The notes beneath the pieces were generated by a model. It did not search any database. It saw nothing but the letters and a program-made list of their open reading frames with translations, and was not told where the DNA came from. Shown here in pieces: positions 44,265 through 55,718 of a stretch of 64,000 nt of DNA. Position 1 is the stretch's first letter. Each line of letters opens with the position of its first letter. A program made the translations under genes and the position numbers. This DNA comes from Beroe forskalii (Eukaryota; Ctenophora; Nuda; Beroida; Beroidae): the NCBI GenBank assembly GCA_011033025.1, contig WFMF01000664.1:1-64000 (forward strand), in the 5' to 3' direction.

Positions 44265-44656
44265 CAACGCGTGACACATTCATACAACGCGTGACACATT
44301 CAAACAACGCGTGACACATTCAGACAACGCGTGACACATTCAAACAACGCGTGACACATTCAGACAACGCGTGGCACATTCAGACAACGCGTGACACATT
44401 CACACAACGCGTGACACATTCAGACAACGCGTGACACATTTAGTCAACGCGTGACAGATTCAGTCAACGCGTTACACATTCAAACAACGCGTGACACATT
44501 CAGACAACGCGTGACACGTTCAGACAACGCGTGACACATTCAGACAACGCGTGACACATTTAGTCAACGCGTGACACATTCAGACAACGCGTGACACATT
44601 CAGACAACGCGTGACACATTCAGACAACGCGTGACACATTCAGACAACGCGTGACA
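44265..44656. repeat. 20-bp minisatellite with ACGCGT in each unit
   Basis: Nineteen full units plus a partial one of CAACGCGTGACACATTCAGA, strictly 20 bp each. Variants are confined mostly to the last four bases (CATA, CAAA, CAGA, CAGT, TAGT), plus single changes such as GGCACA, GACAGA, TTACAC and GACACG. Every unit keeps ACGCGT. Confidence 0.97.
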
Positions 44657-44659
44657 GTG

Positions 44660-45316
44660 TGAAACATTCAGAAAACAAGTGAGTTCACAAACCTGGTATG
44701 CCCTGTCTGGAGCAGGGTAGTTGTATTGAAGTCATATCATGTAGTGCGATGCTTTCAGTAGAGCGGTATCAATACAATGATGGGGAAGAGGTTGTTTCTG
44801 GGCAGGGAACTTCTTGCTCTACATGGCTGCGGGATAAGGATCGGTTAAGCATAATTAACATTTAACAGTATTAACTAATTGACATAATTATTATGGTGAT
44901 GAAATGATTAATAAGCAAATTAGATTTATACAGAAAAAAGAATAAATCTTAAATGTAAAAGTCACTCAATTCGATGCATCAACGCAGCCAAAGTCTCAAC
45001 AACGAAACGTCGCTACAAATAAGGCAGATGGTTTGGAAATTGACTAAACAAAGGAACTCATTATCCACAACTGCCCCTCATTGTCTATATGATTACTTAA
45101 TGACATGATCACTGAGATCAGAGACACACTTTGACCCCATTGACGAAAACGCAAACAGAAAATGCCACGAAAGCACATGTTGCCTACTTATGCAATATTT
45201 GACAATGGACGTTAAAACAGAAATGGGTGAAACGAAGAGAGATTACACAATAGATAGCTACACAAGGGGTAACGGTGTCAAACAGACACCATTGTAAACA
45301 GAAGGGTAGACTAATC
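44660..45316. other. AT-rich stretch, nothing recognised
   Basis: No exon, RNA gene or repeat seen between the minisatellite and the transposase scrap. Confidence 0.4.
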
Positions 45317-45526
45317 ATGCCTGATGTCATCTTGATAGACTATATTGTAGGTACTGACTTCTTTAACCAGCAGCAAACTAGCGAGCGGACAATTAGTATA
45401 TACTACAAGTGGCAAAACACAAAGCAACAAGTATATCATTTGACTCTGTGTAGGAGAGGCGGAAGCAAAGTCATCAAACAAGAAGATGATTTAATGACAA
45501 AGAGGATTATGCAACATATAAAATAA
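45317..45526 (+). pseudogene. piggyBac-like transposase fragment
   Basis: Open frame MPDVILIDYIVGTDFFNQQ, then TSERTISIYYKWQNTKQQVY, then HLTLC. It shows the spacing of the piggyBac segment around its third catalytic aspartate (DYN..MGGVD..DQ....Y...RKT.KW....F.HL.D): here DY...G.DFFNQ....RT...YYKW......YHL. Only about 45 residues match and the GGVD core is altered, so it is a dead relic. This fits the TTAA-bounded non-autonomous elements elsewhere in the window. Recognition is by eye. Confidence 0.45.
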
Positions 45527-48500
45527 ATTATATTCACAAGTCAAAAGAAATTTATTTTCCTAGTAAGTATTAAGCTATCACAGTTCATGATTCTTGGTAT
45601 TCAGCAACAGTATCGGGTGAAATATTAACCGTAAACGGTAGCTTAAAGCCTGTAGACGCGTTCACGGAAATACTGAATTCTTCATTCTAGAAGGCAAATG
45701 AATTCAGGTAAATACTAAATAGCATTACGGCCTTGTGACGTAGTATGGATGCTCTGAATTTATTGGACTTATGACTATGAAATGCTGTCATACTCCCACA
45801 ATACTGCTATGTCGTAGGTATACAGTCAATGCCGTAGGTATACAGTTAGAAAATAATGGATGAATTTGATTTCATGAACTTGTGCCTGAACTTGGAATTT
45901 TGCCAATGACCAATATTGATTGACTAATTGACTTAATTAGACTCACTAGTTCTTTCACCATAGTAGGTACCTACCATGGTTAGGTGGGGTAGGTAAATCT
46001 CTTCAGCGATTATTATTGTCATTTGTCAATCGGATAGGCATAACTTTGTAAATCTGAATCGGCGCCATCCACAAAATAGTTCTATGGAAGAAACATCCTA
46101 CAGCCGAAGTAAATAATGTTCAATAGTTCAAGATATCAAAGAAGTTAGGCATTTCAAAATTTCAAACAGCAAGAATTGCCTTGAAGTATTGATTATTGTC
46201 TGCTAAGTAGGTATATTGTAAACACCGCGCTTAGGAAGTGCTAAGAAAGGACAAGCTAAGATCAAGAAAATTCAAGAACAATCTAACAAGGTTTATCACC
46301 AAATAATTTCAACAGTTCAACACGAACAAGAGTGCAAACAATCCAGTGTTGGTTGTCGATATAGTGACCACCGGATTTACCATGTTTAATATAATTACGT
46401 TTAAAAGCTTCATACCACTTGACAGATAACTTAAACTGATCTCACAATCAGCGAATACAACTTACTAAGTTATAAGAGGCTCTTTAAGGTACCACCACTA
46501 CCACTTTAACAGTGACACCTAGCTTTCATGTCCTGGTTGCCTTTGAGTCACGTTGATCACGGAGTGATTGTAGCAACACATGAAGCAAAACGTTTCCTAC
46601 TTAACAAACTAGAGTATTAAAGTCCCACTTCAATCATGATTATGAAACTGGTTAAAATCTATGTTTTCATGTGGTGTTTTACATAAAGTAATACTCGTTT
46701 CGGATTATCTCGAATTTATCAAGATCTAAAAGTTTAAAAATCTAAACATGCTAACGATTGTGCGCACAAATTTTGTGCACAAACAAAAGCAAGTTCAGTA
46801 ACCAGTGGTTATTAACCCCCAATCACCAAGGCAATTTAATGTCCCGCCCACATTGAAGATGCACGTGCCCGGTTATGAAATGTCAAGGGTCGAACTTCGA
46901 CATGACAAATGGATAATGGATGTGGCCCTCGAAATACTAGTTCCTTGTGATCATGCCGTTTCTTTGAACATTAAAAGCATTAAAATACCAGCATAGATAT
47001 AATGGAACTAAGACATCAAATCGGTCAATAGCAGATGCATCTTAAGTTGTCATTACCTAATGGCTGCAAATCTCTGGTGAGCTAATTGCTTAATGCTTTA
47101 AGAGGAAAATCAGAAATGCTCTACCACCAAAACTAAGGTCTGTACACTGGATAGAATGTCTTCTAAATTCAAGAATTTATGGCAAATGTCTTGTCTGTCG
47201 TCGATGTCTTGCAGAGGTTGATATATAAGGGGCAGTTTTGCAAATACTCACCACAAAGGTGTCCTGTAACTGGAGGTAAACCGACCCACCAGACTAAAAT
47301 ACAGGTAGACTTGTAGCTGGTTCAATCAGGGCCACTAGTAAGTGGGTAATGACAGAGCTGGGAGACGGGGCGTGGCTTGCCAGTTACACGGAACTGGTAC
47401 TTCTTAATTATAATACGTAATTATTGGACGTGTCGTGCAAAAATAATAATAACATGTCAACTCAACTGAATAACTGACATTTACAACAAATTCATGGAGT
47501 TGCAGTACAGCAGGAAATGAATTTTATAAGGTTCATAATAATATGGTTGTTATTATAACAATATAACAACATAAAAGTGCCCACTTCGTAAAAGCCATTA
47601 ATAATCTGTCACGAGGAAGTCGTTAGGTGCTAACAGGGTGGGATATATATTAAAGTATACAACTATTAGCATCAGAACATCGCCGACGACCTTTAAAAAG
47701 TCCACAGCTATGTATATAATGTAATGATAAATAGGCGATTTAAGGCGATCAATTCACTATTTTGACTCCTGATATTCACGTCATTCCTAAAAGATACATA
47801 GTAATTGTGTAATCTATGAAGCTATAACGTCATTTTATACAGTTCAGTTTGAGACCCTCAGCTTCAGGATATATCTTTGATGTTTCGATGGACGAAAATG
47901 GAATTCGGTACTAAGGGTTTATTGTGCCCACCACCGAGTGAAAGGTGAATATCTAAATCGACTGACCAATACCAGGTGACTCCCTGACTCCTAAGTCCTA
48001 CTCCTATTCACACCAGGGAGGTATAAGTACTCGGTTCATAGCCTCCCATGATGTGCGGTGGAGAGTGGAGACTCCATCCCTCCCTTACATTGGGGGACTA
48101 CCTGGATCCCTCGTAGATCCATCCCCCAGATTTATAATAGGTAGTGAACTCCTATTCCACCACCAAAATCCAGAAGTCGCACAACTATTCCGCTTCAATT
48201 GCAACTGGTATATGTGCAATTTGTATTTCAGCTCAGGAAATGTCAGAGAACCTCGGGCAGATGACAAACTTGGAAATGATTCCCTATAAGATGGAACGAT
48301 GCTGACTTAACTCGAATAACTAGTACTTCAAAATATAACACACGTAGCATGGCTTAAATTTGAATAAATCCATAATTCATTTGAAGTTATGAAAATATCG
48401 ACATTTAGTCCATAAAAGTGCTGTTGCTGAGCTCCTTCATAGATAGATATTGATGGAATGAAAGAGATATTTCGCAGAAAGTAGAAAACACGAATACCGA

Positions 48501-50102
48501 TTTCCAAGCCTCTAGTGATTCATCGTTCATCAGTTCATTGCTACTGCACATCACGTGATACGTCACTTCGGGCAAAGGAAGCCAGTAAGGTGCCTTGCCA
48601 GGATTGGAATGTGCAAGACCATCTCATGCTATTTTTGGATGGATCTGATTACATTTTATTTGAGGATGGAAAACAAACGTTTCGAGGATATATGGCAGCT
48701 GACCATCCATCAATCCATCATACGTCAAATCGTACTTTGTCCTAGTCCGTGATGAATTATGATTGAAGATGGCATTCTCAGAAATGGAAGAACGTTTCAT
48801 GAAAAAAGAACAATTTGAAATTAATATAACGTACAATAACATGTCGAAGAAAAGACCGTATATTGGCAACTTACGAGGTCAAGGAGACAGCCGAGACTTT
48901 GTGGGTTGGATAATGGACAAGGAGTGCCGAGTTTATTTCTAAGGTTAACGCTCACAGCTTAGATCATGGAACCGGATTATTCCCCAACGAAACAACAGTG
49001 TTCCCCACCCGGGTCTGACATCGCTTTTACAAATTTTAAGAGCTCCTTTATAAAATCTGATTTGATTCAAGGCTTTTTTTCAATTACAAGTTCACAATAA
49101 CCGTACATCGCAAAAACGAGCCTGGTATAATTGAGTATCATAGTCGCACGGAGTAACGCGCAGCTTCCAGAACGTAATGAAAAACAATAAACAAAATAAA
49201 AGAATTTATGGCAAATGATAAGAACAATTTAAATGACAAACAAAGATCTCACACGCGCATAACAAACATGTAAAACATCAATTATCCAAGTCATCAAAGT
49301 TATCAAAGTATAAACGACTCTGTCATTCATATCACTCTGTTTTTGATGGTAACCGAGTCAGATAACTGAGCTATAGGAGCTATATTTATCCTATACAGAC
49401 ATACAAATGTCCTGCGCGTACCCAGCTGCAGCAGAGAAGAGGCTGACATTTCGTACAAATGATATAACCTACAAGGAGGGCAATGGATAACACTAAACAT
49501 ACGCGGTATATATTGCTATACTGAGAGAGAGGGGGTATTATCATACAGTATATATACCAGAGAGGGGGTATTAGTTGATGAAAGTAGGAGCAGTGGGTAT
49601 ATATCCATTAAGCCATATACAGAGGCAGCGCAGAAACCACTGATAGTAAGGAGACTGGGAATATATTTTAGAATAATGGTATGCTCGCGTTAAATCAAGG
49701 GCAAAACGTTTTCTCGCAATGCGGTTGATTGGTATGTGACAAAATTATAGGGAGAAAATATGACGGGGAAGACAACGCGGGCGATGGGAAATGAATCGCG
49801 AACGTAAATAATACCGGAGCTTTCATTATATATGCAGCAATTACATCCCCGTAGCTCTATTATGGGAAAACAGTGTGTCATGGCTACAGGTTGTTTGTAT
49901 CGGTACGTTACTACGTTGCTACGTGAAATACAGGTAGTAATCTTAGTTCCGGGTAATCAGTACGCAGCAGATCTTATCCTCACGGGATGCAGTGTAGCGC
50001 CATAGCCTTTTCCTGGGATATAATTGCCGGAACCTATCTGTACTCATCCGAACCTTGGAGATGGTTAGGTTTGAAAATAGGTACAACCTTACAATTTCCT
50101 AG
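45527..50102. other. Gene-poor stretch with scattered short frames
   Basis: Frames near 46805-46996 and 48515-48745 lack ATG starts or recognisable features. Splice-donor-like sites occur on the minus strand (GTGAGTAT near 47247, GTAAGTTG near 48870), possibly more distant leader exons. No gene is called. Confidence 0.35.
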
Positions 50103-50495
50103 GTATCTTGCGGTATTTCCGGACGAACACACAGTGTTTTGAACCTGGTATTTGACCTATGTCTGAACAACGTGATACCCAGAAACAGGTGCACGTTACG
50201 CTTTGAAGTAAGGCTCTTACATTCTGGTAGTGGTTTGGGCACTGTTATCTGGTTAGATACACTGTTCAAAAATTGCTTTAACAGCAGGCCAAAAACACCG
50301 AAAGGGCAGATTTACCTGAAATATAGAACAGTCGTGCTGCCAAGTTTTACATATTTTACTGAGCCCAGGAATCGAGTTGAAGTATCAGGAACAGCTAAAT
50401 ATTTCGATTTAAAGGAATTCCATTCCATTAAGTTCTTAAAAGCAATGTTCATGTCTTGTCTCCGAACGTTTTACATGTCCTTACAATTCCAATAA
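50103..50495 (+). CDS. Unidentified open frame, about 130 codons
   Basis: Open from after a TAG at 50100 (where CCTAG could be a splice acceptor) to TAA at 50495. No ATG near the beginning. The peptide has mixed composition with plausible strands, e.g. RCTLRFEVRLLHSGSG and GQIYLKYRTVVLPSFTYF. It could be an exon, a transposon relic or chance. No family recognised and no downstream donor. Confidence 0.25.
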   Translation, partial: VSCGISGRTHSVLNLVFDLCLNNVIPRNRCTLRFEVRLLHSGSGLGTVIWLDTLFKNCFNSRPKTPKGQIYLKYRTVVLPSFTYFTEPRNRVEVSGTAKYFDLKEFHSIKFLKAMFMSCLRTFYMSLQFQ

Positions 50496-50832
50496 ATGCC
50501 ATGTGCCGCTGTCCAATGATATATGTGTCTAATATCTATATGACTGCTGAAATTAGAAACGGAAATTTTACATTAAGCTGTCTTTCATAATATTGCCTGG
50601 TCCAAAATTATAGAAAAAACACAACACCATTGACACAGACAATTGTAGCAGATTTCAATTTTTCAACAACACGTTACGTATAAATATACGATGTTATGCG
50701 GTATTACTGTATTATGCTATATAAAAACAGCTGAATTATCAGTGAAATTATCGACAACAAGAGCAGGTCTGTCTAAGTATTGGGTAGGGTAGAACCTGAA
50801 CTAAATGCAGCACACAGGAAGTAGACGTATTT

Positions 50833-50878
50833 GACATCACCAATTTACCATTATAACTCATGATAATGACGTCATTTT
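50833..50878 (-). repeat. CRE-ended dispersed repeat, copy 4
   Basis: On the minus strand TGACGTCATTATCATGAGTT then ATAATGGTAAATTGGTGATGTC. Confidence 0.6.
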
Positions 50879-51021
50879 AAGAAACATTATTGATTTGCAA
50901 ACAGTCGGTAGGCGAGGACAAGGGCAAGTTGTTGAAAGGCTAGCAGGTCTGTGATAGACCGTGCAGACTATCCCTCCAAAGCACATTAATACACCTCACA
51001 GAGCCACTAGGTGGCTGGGAG

Positions 51022-51064
51022 TGACGTCACTATCATGGAGTAGGATGGAGAATTGATGACGTCA
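51022..51064 (+). repeat. CRE-ended dispersed repeat, copy 5 (both ends TGACGTCA)
   Basis: TGACGTCACTATCATGGAGT then AGGATGGAGAATTGATGACG and TCA. It is the best copy, with the full CRE palindrome at each end. Confidence 0.65.
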
Positions 51065-52369
51065 TACACAAGTTAGTCGTAAGGGGTTAGATAACCGTGC
51101 GGCAAAGAGTAACTCTATATGGACACTATCCTGGAGTTATTTTAGGTTGTTTAGCAGCATATTTTATGAGATAAATCGAGAGTAAATAAACCAGATTTCA
51201 CAGACATTAATCGTCATTTATCATATAACCAGGCTTCAGATCATGATTCTCAATCTCATTACAGATCAAATGAACATCAAGACACTGACAGGTACGCTCG
51301 TTCTACGCTTTGTAATGGACGATGGAAAGCGGACAAGTCATGATCGAATATTTAAAAACACGACCCAAATTAATTGCATACAGCGTAAGAGACTCACTTT
51401 ATTAGCAAATGAATCAATCATACTCAAGCAGTTTTTGTATGTCGTTGTTATGTGAGCATCGGAACAGTTCATGACCCTTTCTCTGTATTAGATTGCCTTA
51501 TGACTGGCTTTGTCACAGGGAAGGGCCACCTATACTGCCATACGATTCGTGAACGGTAGGAAATTTCTTATGAAATCTGTGCTCAAAGAGCTGTTTGCAG
51601 CCTTTGCATGATAACTAAATGCATAAAAAGTCGAGAGGCAATTATTATGCTGAATCCTTAAAAACCATGACCAGTAATTGCTGTAATAACATGTGTAGCT
51701 ATGATGATAAGCCGAGTTCAAACTTTTAAACGCTTAATTGACCAACGCATCTGCATTTTGCTGCTTAGGAATTGAACAACATAAAAACAGCCCTCCATTA
51801 TCATTATTCCTCATAAATATTCTCATGGATTTCCTCTCGTATTGATCAAAATTTGATCGATTGAAATGGAGGCATTCGGCAGACAGACCGTTTGAAATTA
51901 TCCGAATTTGAATAATTCTCCTTGGTAATCTTCTGATCTCATGCATTACATTCGTAGAGGATCGGCCAGCTAGGGATCTGCAGACATCGTCTGTCAAGAT
52001 TAATGTCAAATAAAACAAGATATCTTCAGATATCAATAATTATAGATTTTAATTAGATTTGTCATATAATAATTTGAACTGAGTCCGGAAAGAAATTAAA
52101 AAAATAGAAAACTACATATAAGACTTCTTAAAATAGTGAAATATCTATGGACGAAGCACTCCCTTATTTATTAAATTTCGGGCACTGCAAAAAACAGGTA
52201 CCGATTGGGATTACGATGAAATACTTTACTTACCACACTTACCTACTATTGAATAAATAAAAATAAAACTTCTCGAAAATAAAGAAACACCAGTACGTCC
52301 AAGTAGGTAATTGTTGCCGTGTATATTGATACAATACAGGTCACACGAGAAGTTTCCATCGAATGTTCG
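51065..52369. other. Stretch without recognised gene
   Basis: AT-rich, short frames only; no repeat noticed. Confidence 0.35.
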
Positions 52370-52416
52370 GTATCATCAATTGACAACTTAAATCCATGAT
52401 AATTACGTCATGTCAC
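52370..52416 (-). repeat. CRE-ended dispersed repeat, copy 6
   Basis: On the minus strand TGACGTAATTATCATGGATT then TAAGTTGTCAATTGATGATACC. Confidence 0.5.
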
Positions 52417-52620
52417 TCGCCTCCTCCTCACACACGACCAGTGGAAGAAGTACAGGGCGAGGTGACAGACAGAACCCATATGAGACACCCTAATTCTCTT
52501 ACTCCTCTCACCCACAGTTAGGAGGAGGAAACTGAGAAAATATAATAAAGCTTGGACTATCGGGATTCAAGTTATACATTGCTAGGTTGATAACATGGAT
52601 CATTTTCATGTCTCAAACAG

Positions 52621-53875
52621 TTAAGGGGGGGTTCAAGCCAAATTTTTGGGAAAACACGTTTCTGACATAACGGTTGACGAAACCCGTGGGCCAACTTTTG
52701 GCCGGGTTTGGTACTCCCAGACCTGACGCCGCCGTGGCGCCATGCCCAAATATGGGCACAAAATGGGCATATTTTTTCGCAACTCGGGCAGGATTTAGTG
52801 CAATCGATAGATAATGGTCCCTAGTTACCATAAAAATTTGAAATCGATATCTCAAAAATGGCTGGGTGCGTTATGCCCATAATTCTACGCCAATTCTGGC
52901 CCATAACGTGGGCAAGCAATATTTTGAATGAATCAACAATTCGATAAATAGCGTTGAATTATGTATTCTCTGCAAGTTTGGGCTTGATTGCTGCTAAAAT
53001 GGCGATTTGAGGTCCAAAAACCTCTAAAAAAACCACAAAATCGCCATTTTTCTCAGTTCGCGTTTTTTCAAAGTGCACTTTACTCAAACGCTTATAACTG
53101 TTACGATTGATATTTTGCATAATTCTTTTTACATCAGTTAGAAGACTAAATTTCTCAGAAACAATAGAGCCAGATTTTTGATCTAGGCCTCCAAAATTTT
53201 TGGCGCCAAAAGTGTCAAATTTTGGCAAAATTTGGCGCTTTCGGCGCCAAAAATTTTGAGGCCTAAATCAAAAAATCCGGCTCTATTTGTTTCGAGGAAT
53301 TTAGTCTAGTTTCACGTAAAAAAGAATTATGCAAAAAATATCAATCGTAGCCGAAGTTATAAGCGTTTGCACTTTGGAAAAAATGCGAACTTAGAAAATG
53401 GCGATTTTGTGGTTTTTTAGAGGTTTTTTGGACCTCAAATCGCCATTTTAGCAGCAATCAAGCCCAAACTTGCAGAGAATACATAATTCAACGCTACTTA
53501 TCGAATAAAGTTGGTTTCATTCAAAAATATTGATATTCGTTTATGGGCCAAAATTGGTCAGAAAATGCGCGTATGCCCATATATGGGCATACGTTTTCGG
53601 CCATAACTCAGCCATTTTTGAGATATCGACTTCAAATTTTTTATGGTAACTCAGGGACCATTATCATCGATTGCACACCTCAGATCCCGCCCGAGTTGCT
53701 TTTGAAAAAATATGCCCATTTTGTGCCCATATTTGGGCATGGCGCCACGGCAGCGCCAGTGGGTCTGGGAGTACCAAACCTGGCCAAAAAGTTGGCCCAC
53801 GGGGTATACCTTTCGGGTCAACCGTTATCTCAGAAACGTGTTTTCCCAAAAACTTGCCTTGAACCCCCCCCTTAA
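52621..53875. mobile_element. Full-length foldback element, TTAA-flanked, 1.25 kb
   Basis: TTAAGGGGGGGTTCAAGCC at the left is mirrored by GGCTTGAACCCCCCCCTTAA-like sequence at the right, ending CCCCCCCTTAA. The two arms of about 620 bp pair over their whole length, centred near 53220 around GGCGCC-rich sequence. Landmarks found in both arms in mirror order include the GGGCATATTTTT/TGGCGCCATGCCCAAATATG block, the CGATTTGAGGTCCAAAAACC block and the GCAGAGAATACATAATTCAA block. No transposase. If transcribed, it would form one long near-complete RNA hairpin. Confidence 0.9.
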
Positions 53876-54083
53876 GTTGGGAGCGTTGGATCGCCTAATT
53901 TTGAGCGTGAGTTTATAGCCTAGGCTAGTATGTGTGCAGGACTAGGGATGCGTTTTGTCCTAATTCTACGACAAGACGGAGGAGGTGTGATATACTGTTC
54001 AACTGCAGTTGTTTGAAGCTGGAGCAAGCTCACACTAAACGAAAGTGAGGGAGGCTCGAGTCTTAAGTCAGATTACAACTGCG

Positions 54084-54242
54084 CTGGTGTCAAAGGTAAT
54101 TGGTGTCAGAGTTGACTGGTGTTAAGGTTGACTGGTGTCAGAGTTGAATGGTGTCAGATTTGACGGGTGTCAGAGGTGACTGGTCTCAGAGGGGACTAGT
54201 GTCAGAGTTGACTGGTGTCAGAAATGACTGGTGTCAGAGAAC
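54084..54242. repeat. Degenerate tandem repeat GACTGGTGTCAGAGTT
   Basis: About nine 16-bp units with substitutions (GTCTCAGAGGG, GTTAAGGTT, GTCAGAAAT). Confidence 0.8.
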
Positions 54243-54554
54243 TTATATTATGTTCCCATTGATAAAAGACTTCCAAACAAATAAACACGAACGAACGAAC
54301 TATAGCGTTAGAACAAACCAGTATGAAGGTAAGGCTAGGTGAGAGTATGCCAGTGCCAGGAATGAACTGTAGTATCCGAGTGAACTGGTCTCAGAACAAT
54401 TTGTTTAGGCGGAGGAATTCACAATAATGACAACCACGAACCAACTCCCAACCTGTCAACAAAACATATAGCAAACCAGGACCCAAAATAGCATCGCAAG
54501 TTATTATGAACAGCTAGATTGATATTTCGAAGTAATAAAATAATTGATAACAGG

Positions 54555-54682
54555 TGGCGTATCTTGAAATTGTCATAGCATATTGCTCAATCAGCCCGCG
54601 AGTTAATAACAGTCAACTCGGTCACTGATTTCGGTTGACCAATGTCAAATGGACTTGTGGGTCAGCTCTAATACGCAGTTGA
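54555..54682. mobile_element. Short MITE, family member 2
   Basis: Ends TGGCGTATCTTG and AGCTCTAATACGCAGTTGA match the ends of the copy at 28029-28170, and a shared GGTTGACCAAT-type interior is present. Diverged relative. Confidence 0.55.
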
Positions 54683-55657
54683 TATCGATCAGGTAAGATA
54701 ACCGCGATCACACCATGAATATTATATCGCGTTATGAGATATGGACGGATCGGACTGCAACACTTCTGTACTGTAGTTCGTTGATTAAAATTTCGCGTTA
54801 TTGAAATCTAACCGATGAATCTGCGATATAGGTTCATGGTCTCTTGACAGTTGACATTATTCTATAAAGCAACTTTTCATTAGACATGTTTATTTTTTAA
54901 TGGTTATAGCAGTGTTGCAGTACAGTCAATAATTGAGACGCGCCACTAAGAAGCAAAGGACAGACAGGTTGAATTAAACTTATTATGAAATCACTTATTT
55001 TAACGTGACTAGGCGACAGAGAGGCAGAAGGTTGCAGTATTATACAGAAAACAACAGTATTGATATTTTGACATCTTTAGGGATCAGCTGATAGGCAAGA
55101 CATTGCCCACAGAGCAGCTAAGATAAGGGACTTAAAATATCATTAATATTAGCGTTACAAACCTAAAGATTGAGAAGAACGTTTAAAACTTGTCTGATAG
55201 AGGCCAAACTCTCCGACATTAAATGTTCAATACATCAGCTCTGGCGAGGATTAATGCAGCAAAAAGTGACATTGCATTTCATGAGTGAGACAAACTTCGT
55301 TGGTTCGAACATATCGAACACATCAAGTGGGATCCAGGAAATAGTTGAAATATTGTGCGATAAAGAATTTGAAGACTTGTTGAATATGTGTAAATTCATT
55401 GACGTCACTTTAATAGCTGAAACATAGCCATTGGCAGTTCCAGTAATTAAAATAAGGCCACTCGAAAACCAAATGCGTTCTTACTTTCAGGAAATGAAAT
55501 AAAAATCAACGTTAAATTTTAAGGAACTTATATGGTGTGCCTTTTTTCATAATAGCATAGTTCGAAACCTTCTATTGTAACACTCGGCTTCTCCTCGTGC
55601 AATAAGCACAATTGTACCAGTAAAGATAATCACCGTGCAATTACAGGACATATTGCA

Positions 55658-55718
55658 CTCAGTGCATGTTTGGATATCTGATATTTGCACAATATCAAAT
55701 ATCTACATATGCACTGAG
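55658..55718 (+). ncRNA. miRNA-precursor-like hairpin (candidate)
   Basis: A 28-nt arm starting CTCAGTGCATG pairs with 55691-55718 around a 5-nt loop TGCAC. Of 28 positions, 24 pair canonically, 2 are G-U and 2 are mismatches at internal sites. Stem length suits a Dicer substrate, but the loop is small and no expression data exist. It may equally be a MITE core. Confidence 0.35.

Noticed and set aside
44265..44656. CRISPR-like array
   Set aside because: Units are contiguous 20-bp repeats without unique spacers, in a eukaryotic genome; it is a minisatellite.
46805..46996. Frame of about 60 codons with mixed composition
   Set aside because: No ATG, no splice sites in phase, no recognised motif; kept out for lack of evidence.
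48515..48752. Two overlapping plus-strand frames
   Set aside because: No ATG start near the beginning of the better one, and no promoter, splice or family support.
53543..53918. Several overlapping frames on both strands
   Set aside because: They lie in one arm of the foldback element and mirror frames in the other arm; structural by-products of the palindrome.
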